Source: an uncultured Parabacteroides sp. (GTDB lineage: Bacteria; Bacteroidota; Bacteroidia; Bacteroidales; Tannerellaceae). Taken from it: a stretch of DNA of 64,000 bases. The stretch spans positions 94,641 to 158,640 of the forward strand of contig NZ_CANTZW010000006.1 of the NCBI RefSeq assembly GCF_947855115.1, written 5' to 3'. The notes below the pieces were generated by a model. It did not search any database. It was not told where the DNA came from and saw only the letters and a list, made by a program, of their open reading frames with translations. Of the stretch, positions 61,595 through 64,000 are shown piece after piece; position 1 is the stretch's first letter, and each line of letters starts with the position of its first letter. The position numbers were made by a program, and so were the translations under genes.

Positions 61595-62386
61595 TTACAG
61601 AAGAATTGTTGCTAATAAACTGGCTATAGAAACCAAAATCGAAGTAGTATTGAGCCAAAGAGAAGTAGTATTCCCTATATCCGAATTTTTTGCTTTTATC
61701 TTATTAGGTTTTACATATAAAATATCATTTTGTTCTAGATAATAGTAGGGAGAAGTCACGATGCCTGCATTAGTTAAATTCAGCTTGATAATTTCTCTTT
61801 TCCCTTCTGAATTCTCACGGATCAGTTTCACATCATCACGGACACCGTAAATAGTCATATCTCCTGCCATGGCTAATGCTTCTAATATATTGATTTTTTC
61901 ATTACTTACCGTGAATGTTCCAGGACGAGACACCTCTCCAAGTACAGATATTTTGTAATTGACCATACGGACCGTAACCACAGGTTCTTCATTTATTATA
62001 TAGGATTTTAATTTATTACGTATCAAATCTTCTGCTTCCCGTTTAGTCAAATTACCGACTTTAAGCCGCCCTAATACCGGAAAATTAATCTCACCATTAT
62101 TGTCTACTAAATATTGCTGCAAAGCTGGTTGAGAAGTAGCGGTAATAGATGAATTAATTGAACTTTGAACTGTTAAATTAAAAGGAGCGGCAACTAAAGG
62201 GTCTGTCGCATTTACTGTTATGACCAATAAATCTTTAGGCATGATTTTGGCATCATACATAGGTAAATCTGCTTCAAAATCATTAACTATTTCAGGATTT
62301 TGTAGATAAGGCACATTCCTATACGAAGTACACCCAACTAATGAAAATCCCATAAATAGTAGTAAGATTGCTTTTTTTATACTCAT
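61595..62386 (-). CDS. wza: Polysaccharide export lipoprotein (Wza-like)
   Basis: A 263-residue protein with lipobox SLVGC (Cys 19). The Poly_export domain (about residues 35-130) shows IMPKDLLVITVNATDPLVAA and YLVDNNGEINFPVLGRLKVG; an SLBB domain follows (YKISVLGEVSRPGTFTVSNE). The last 20 residues form a hydrophobic helix (SILVSIASLLATILL). It forms the outer-membrane exit channel. Only one SLBB domain is present, as in many Bacteroidales. Confidence 0.9.
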   Translation of the reverse strand: MSIKKAILLLFMGFSLVGCTSYRNVPYLQNPEIVNDFEADLPMYDAKIMPKDLLVITVNATDPLVAAPFNLTVQSSINSSITATSQPALQQYLVDNNGEINFPVLGRLKVGNLTKREAEDLIRNKLKSYIINEEPVVTVRMVNYKISVLGEVSRPGTFTVSNEKINILEALAMAGDMTIYGVRDDVKLIRENSEGKREIIKLNLTNAGIVTSPYYYLEQNDILYVKPNKIKAKNSDIGNTTSLWLNTTSILVSIASLLATILL

Positions 62387-62397
62387 ATTTTGATCTA

Positions 62398-62805
62398 TTA
62401 AAAAAAATGGAATAATCTTTTGCGTTTTTTAGAATGAAGATGAAGTACTAACTCTTTATAAGATAAGCCCTCGGTAATCATTTTGTAAATAGTATCCCAA
62501 TCGGGTAATCCTCCGATATTACGATCATCAATAAAAAAGTCTGCATTAACTTTTCTATAATGAATAATACTATTATCAGTCTCTTCCGGATAATTACGGT
62601 TTATCGCATAGAATTCAATACCACGCTGACGGCAAAAAGCTATAGCTTCTTCTAAACATTTCCCCTCCCGAACTGTCCAAAGGATCAACATATGTCCATC
62701 AAACTGCAATTTTTTTAAAGTGCTAATGGCAAAAGGTATTTCTCTTCCTATTTGGGGGTATTTGTTTTCTACGATCGTCCCGTCAAAATCAACTGCAATA
62801 ATCAT
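62398..62805 (-). CDS. HAD-like phosphatase, BT0820 type
   Basis: A 135-residue HAD-fold protein with the catalytic VDFDGTIVE (Asp6 nucleophile, Asp8) at the start, LILWTVREGK carrying the motif II Thr, and FFIDDRNIGG the motif III/IV acidic residues. Small proteins of this kind are common near capsule genes of Bacteroides, but the natural substrate is not known. It overlaps the antiterminator gene by 4 bp and is 11 bp before wza. Confidence 0.85.
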   Translation of the reverse strand: MIIAVDFDGTIVENKYPQIGREIPFAISTLKKLQFDGHMLILWTVREGKCLEEAIAFCRQRGIEFYAINRNYPEETDNSIIHYRKVNADFFIDDRNIGGLPDWDTIYKMITEGLSYKELVLHLHSKKRKRLFHFF

Positions 62806-63854
62806 ATCATTATGGGTAAGAAAGGGAAATAAGTCACTAAAAACTGTTTTTCAGTCTCTACAATTTCTTTTAGATCTACAGAAACATCTTCACTTTCTAA
62901 AATAGATTTCAAAACATAGTCAGCAGAATGACAAACTATGTCCAACTCTGTAAAATCTCCTATTCGAGTGTTACCATATATAGATTGATAGTGACTTCCG
63001 ATTTCTTTTAAAATAAAAAGAGCTATTTCCACTGCACCCTCAAAATCTTTATCTGTTTTTAACGATTTAGCCATTATAATCCAATGATTAAGTTTTTCAG
63101 CTATAATTAAAATATCTAACTGATTTTGTGGCATAAAAAAACAAGCCTCTATTTTAGATTGATTGGGGGTTAAAGCTACTTTTGGAAACCGAATTCTCTC
63201 TTGAAGTCGTATTCTTCTTTGCCGCACATATTCATCTATATTTTCAAAGCTGTCTTTGTGTATCCCTCCTATAGCTATGGTCATACCACCCAGCGAAGTT
63301 ACAAGGCATTTATCTCGTGCAATACGTATCCGATAACCTTCGAACCCAACAAGGGGGCCCGACGTTAAACGAACTAAAGTGTTACCAGTTGAGTAATGTC
63401 CAAAAGAATGTGGCATAAAACGAATCCGGGTAGGACTTACTTCCGATATTTTCATAAATGATTGCATTACACGATCAGGGATAATTGCGATATCTTTGGT
63501 ACTACAATCTTTTATTAAGTGCAGCCCCCAAAAATTTTCAGAAAGAAAAGCCTGTATCTCTTGAACTTTACCCCGTACAAATAAGAGTCCAGCAACTGTA
63601 GGTCGCTCTTCTTTCTTTATCAGTTTATTCTCACGCTTATAGACAATATTTTTATGCACAAAAGTTTGGAAATGTGTTTCTAATTTAACTCTTACTATAT
63701 CAACTTTTTTATGGTGAACAAAAAGATAACACCATACTTTTGGTTCTTGATATTGGGGCAAAATTTCCCCTTCCGAAGTAAAATCAATCTTTACTTCGTT
63801 ATTAAAAGTGCCCTCCTGGGCATTAGTAAGAATTTCTGTACTATCCAGTGACAT
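62802..63854 (-). CDS. UpxY-type NusG-like transcription antiterminator (CPS locus 2), extended
   Basis: A 350-residue regulator that starts CPS locus 2. The NusG-like N-terminal domain begins near residue 40 (KVWCYLFVHHKKVDIVRVKL), with GLLFVRGKVQEIQAFL; a KOW-like segment is GNTLVRLTSGPLVGFEGYRI (about 178-197). As in the locus 1 UpxY, the KOW domain is followed by about 140 residues of helical sequence not present in short UpxY or RfaH. No UpxZ gene follows; the HAD gene overlaps it by 4 bp. Confidence 0.8.
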   Translation of the reverse strand: MSLDSTEILTNAQEGTFNNEVKIDFTSEGEILPQYQEPKVWCYLFVHHKKVDIVRVKLETHFQTFVHKNIVYKRENKLIKKEERPTVAGLLFVRGKVQEIQAFLSENFWGLHLIKDCSTKDIAIIPDRVMQSFMKISEVSPTRIRFMPHSFGHYSTGNTLVRLTSGPLVGFEGYRIRIARDKCLVTSLGGMTIAIGGIHKDSFENIDEYVRQRRIRLQERIRFPKVALTPNQSKIEACFFMPQNQLDILIIAEKLNHWIIMAKSLKTDKDFEGAVEIALFILKEIGSHYQSIYGNTRIGDFTELDIVCHSADYVLKSILESEDVSVDLKEIVETEKQFLVTYFPFLPIMI

Positions 63855-63983
63855 CGTTCTTCAAACTAATATATGTCTTTGGTTTTCTAGGCCGTTGATT
63901 ACCTTATGTCCAACCTTCCTGTTTGTTCTAATTTTAAATATCACATTCATACGCAAAGACTATTTTTTGTATATGTAGTGTAC

Positions 63984-64000
63984 TTCTCTTTTCAAGAGAT
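63984..64000. repeat. Possible recombination half-site upstream of CPS locus 2
   Basis: TTCTCTT-TTC-AAGAGAT: two 7-bp arms that pair (six of seven) around a 3-bp core, the same design as the GCTACTT-GGG-AAGTAGC sites of locus 1, and at a comparable distance (about 130 bp) ahead of an UpxY-type gene. It is cut by the end of the window, so the partner site cannot be seen. By itself a short palindrome is weak evidence. Confidence 0.35.

Noticed and set aside
44411..63990. GTGTACTTCTCTT occurs in the same orientation at 44411-44423 and 63978-63990, the two ends of capsule locus 2.
   Set aside because: A 13-bp exact match between two places is expected many times by chance in 64 kb, and the arm-core-arm structure is present only at the right copy. 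It is not evidence of an element boundary.
1..64000. tRNA genes, rRNA genes, CRISPR arrays and complete insertion sequences.
   Set aside because: No cloverleaf-like segments, regularly spaced repeats, or transposase genes were recognised in reading the sequence; a dedicated search was not possible here.

Overview
The window looks like a chromosome segment of a gut Bacteroidales bacterium, most likely Parabacteroides (the genus is an inference). The evidence is NusG-like UpxY and UpxZ capsule regulators, promoters of the TTTG / TAnnTTTG type, a tyrosine DNA invertase beside an inverted-repeat-bounded promoter, a twin-arginine Gfo/Idh/MocA protein, an SPFH-free but capsule-rich gene content, and a multicopy AAA-ATPase/PD-(D/E)XK family. 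Two capsule or exopolysaccharide (CPS) loci dominate, and both read leftward.

Layout. 1-3345 (minus): a probable D-amino-acid or hydroxy-amino-acid catabolic operon of GntP-type permease, DUF4833 protein, RidA-family protein and a D-threonine aldolase/D-serine dehydratase-like enzyme cut by the window edge. 3409-10273 (minus): an autoregulated efflux operon of TetR, TolC, HlyD, two ABC ATPases and two ABC-2 permeases. 10413-15750 (minus): GH43 lipoprotein, L-serine dehydratase, a DUF5009 protein with a collapsed paralogue behind it, and an AAA/PD-(D/E)XK protein.

15979-31192 (minus) is CPS locus 1: UpxY, UpxZ, initiating sugar transferase, Ugd, Wzx, Wzy, glycosyltransferases, a CDP-alditol/LicD decoration module, an acyltransferase and a B12-radical SAM protein. 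It also holds a polysaccharide lyase 8 gene broken by frameshifts and a remnant of an HU-like gene. Upstream, 31349-31700 is a 312-bp segment between perfect 20-bp inverted repeats. The only good promoter in it points away from the capsule genes, so locus 1 appears to be switched OFF in this assembly. The adjacent tyrosine recombinase (31708-32643) is the obvious candidate to invert it.

32709-44182 is a block of conserved non-capsule genes: CobQ, a Gfo/Idh/MocA oxidoreductase, a Dps-like ferritin, a DJ-1/PfpI protein, a PAS histidine kinase, an operon of phenylacetate-CoA ligase, ACT protein, 47-residue membrane protein and solute:sodium symporter, and a two-gene ABC importer whose permease and ATPase are fused in one chain.

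44579-63854 (minus) is CPS locus 2, visibly more AT-rich: an UpxY-like antiterminator, HAD phosphatase, Wza, Wzc, two OmpA-family barrel proteins, glycosyltransferases, EpsG/Wzy, TupA-like ATP-grasp, a second initiating transferase, Wzx, a GNAT/DegT/WbqC amino-sugar module and a GH39-like lipoprotein. It has an internally deleted ugd and, beyond its 3' end, a scrap of an RmlB/GalE-type gene. The last 17 bases of the window look like a half-palindromic recombination site comparable to those of locus 1, so locus 2 may also have an invertible promoter lying just outside the window.

How the parts work together: each locus is built for initiation, flipping, polymerisation and (in locus 2) export of a surface polysaccharide, with UpxY antitermination needed to read through the long operon and UpxZ of locus 1 able to repress the antiterminators of other loci. 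Ninety-six-bp palindromic REP-like elements lie both inside the invertible segment and inside the efflux operon. No tRNA, rRNA, CRISPR array or complete insertion sequence was seen.
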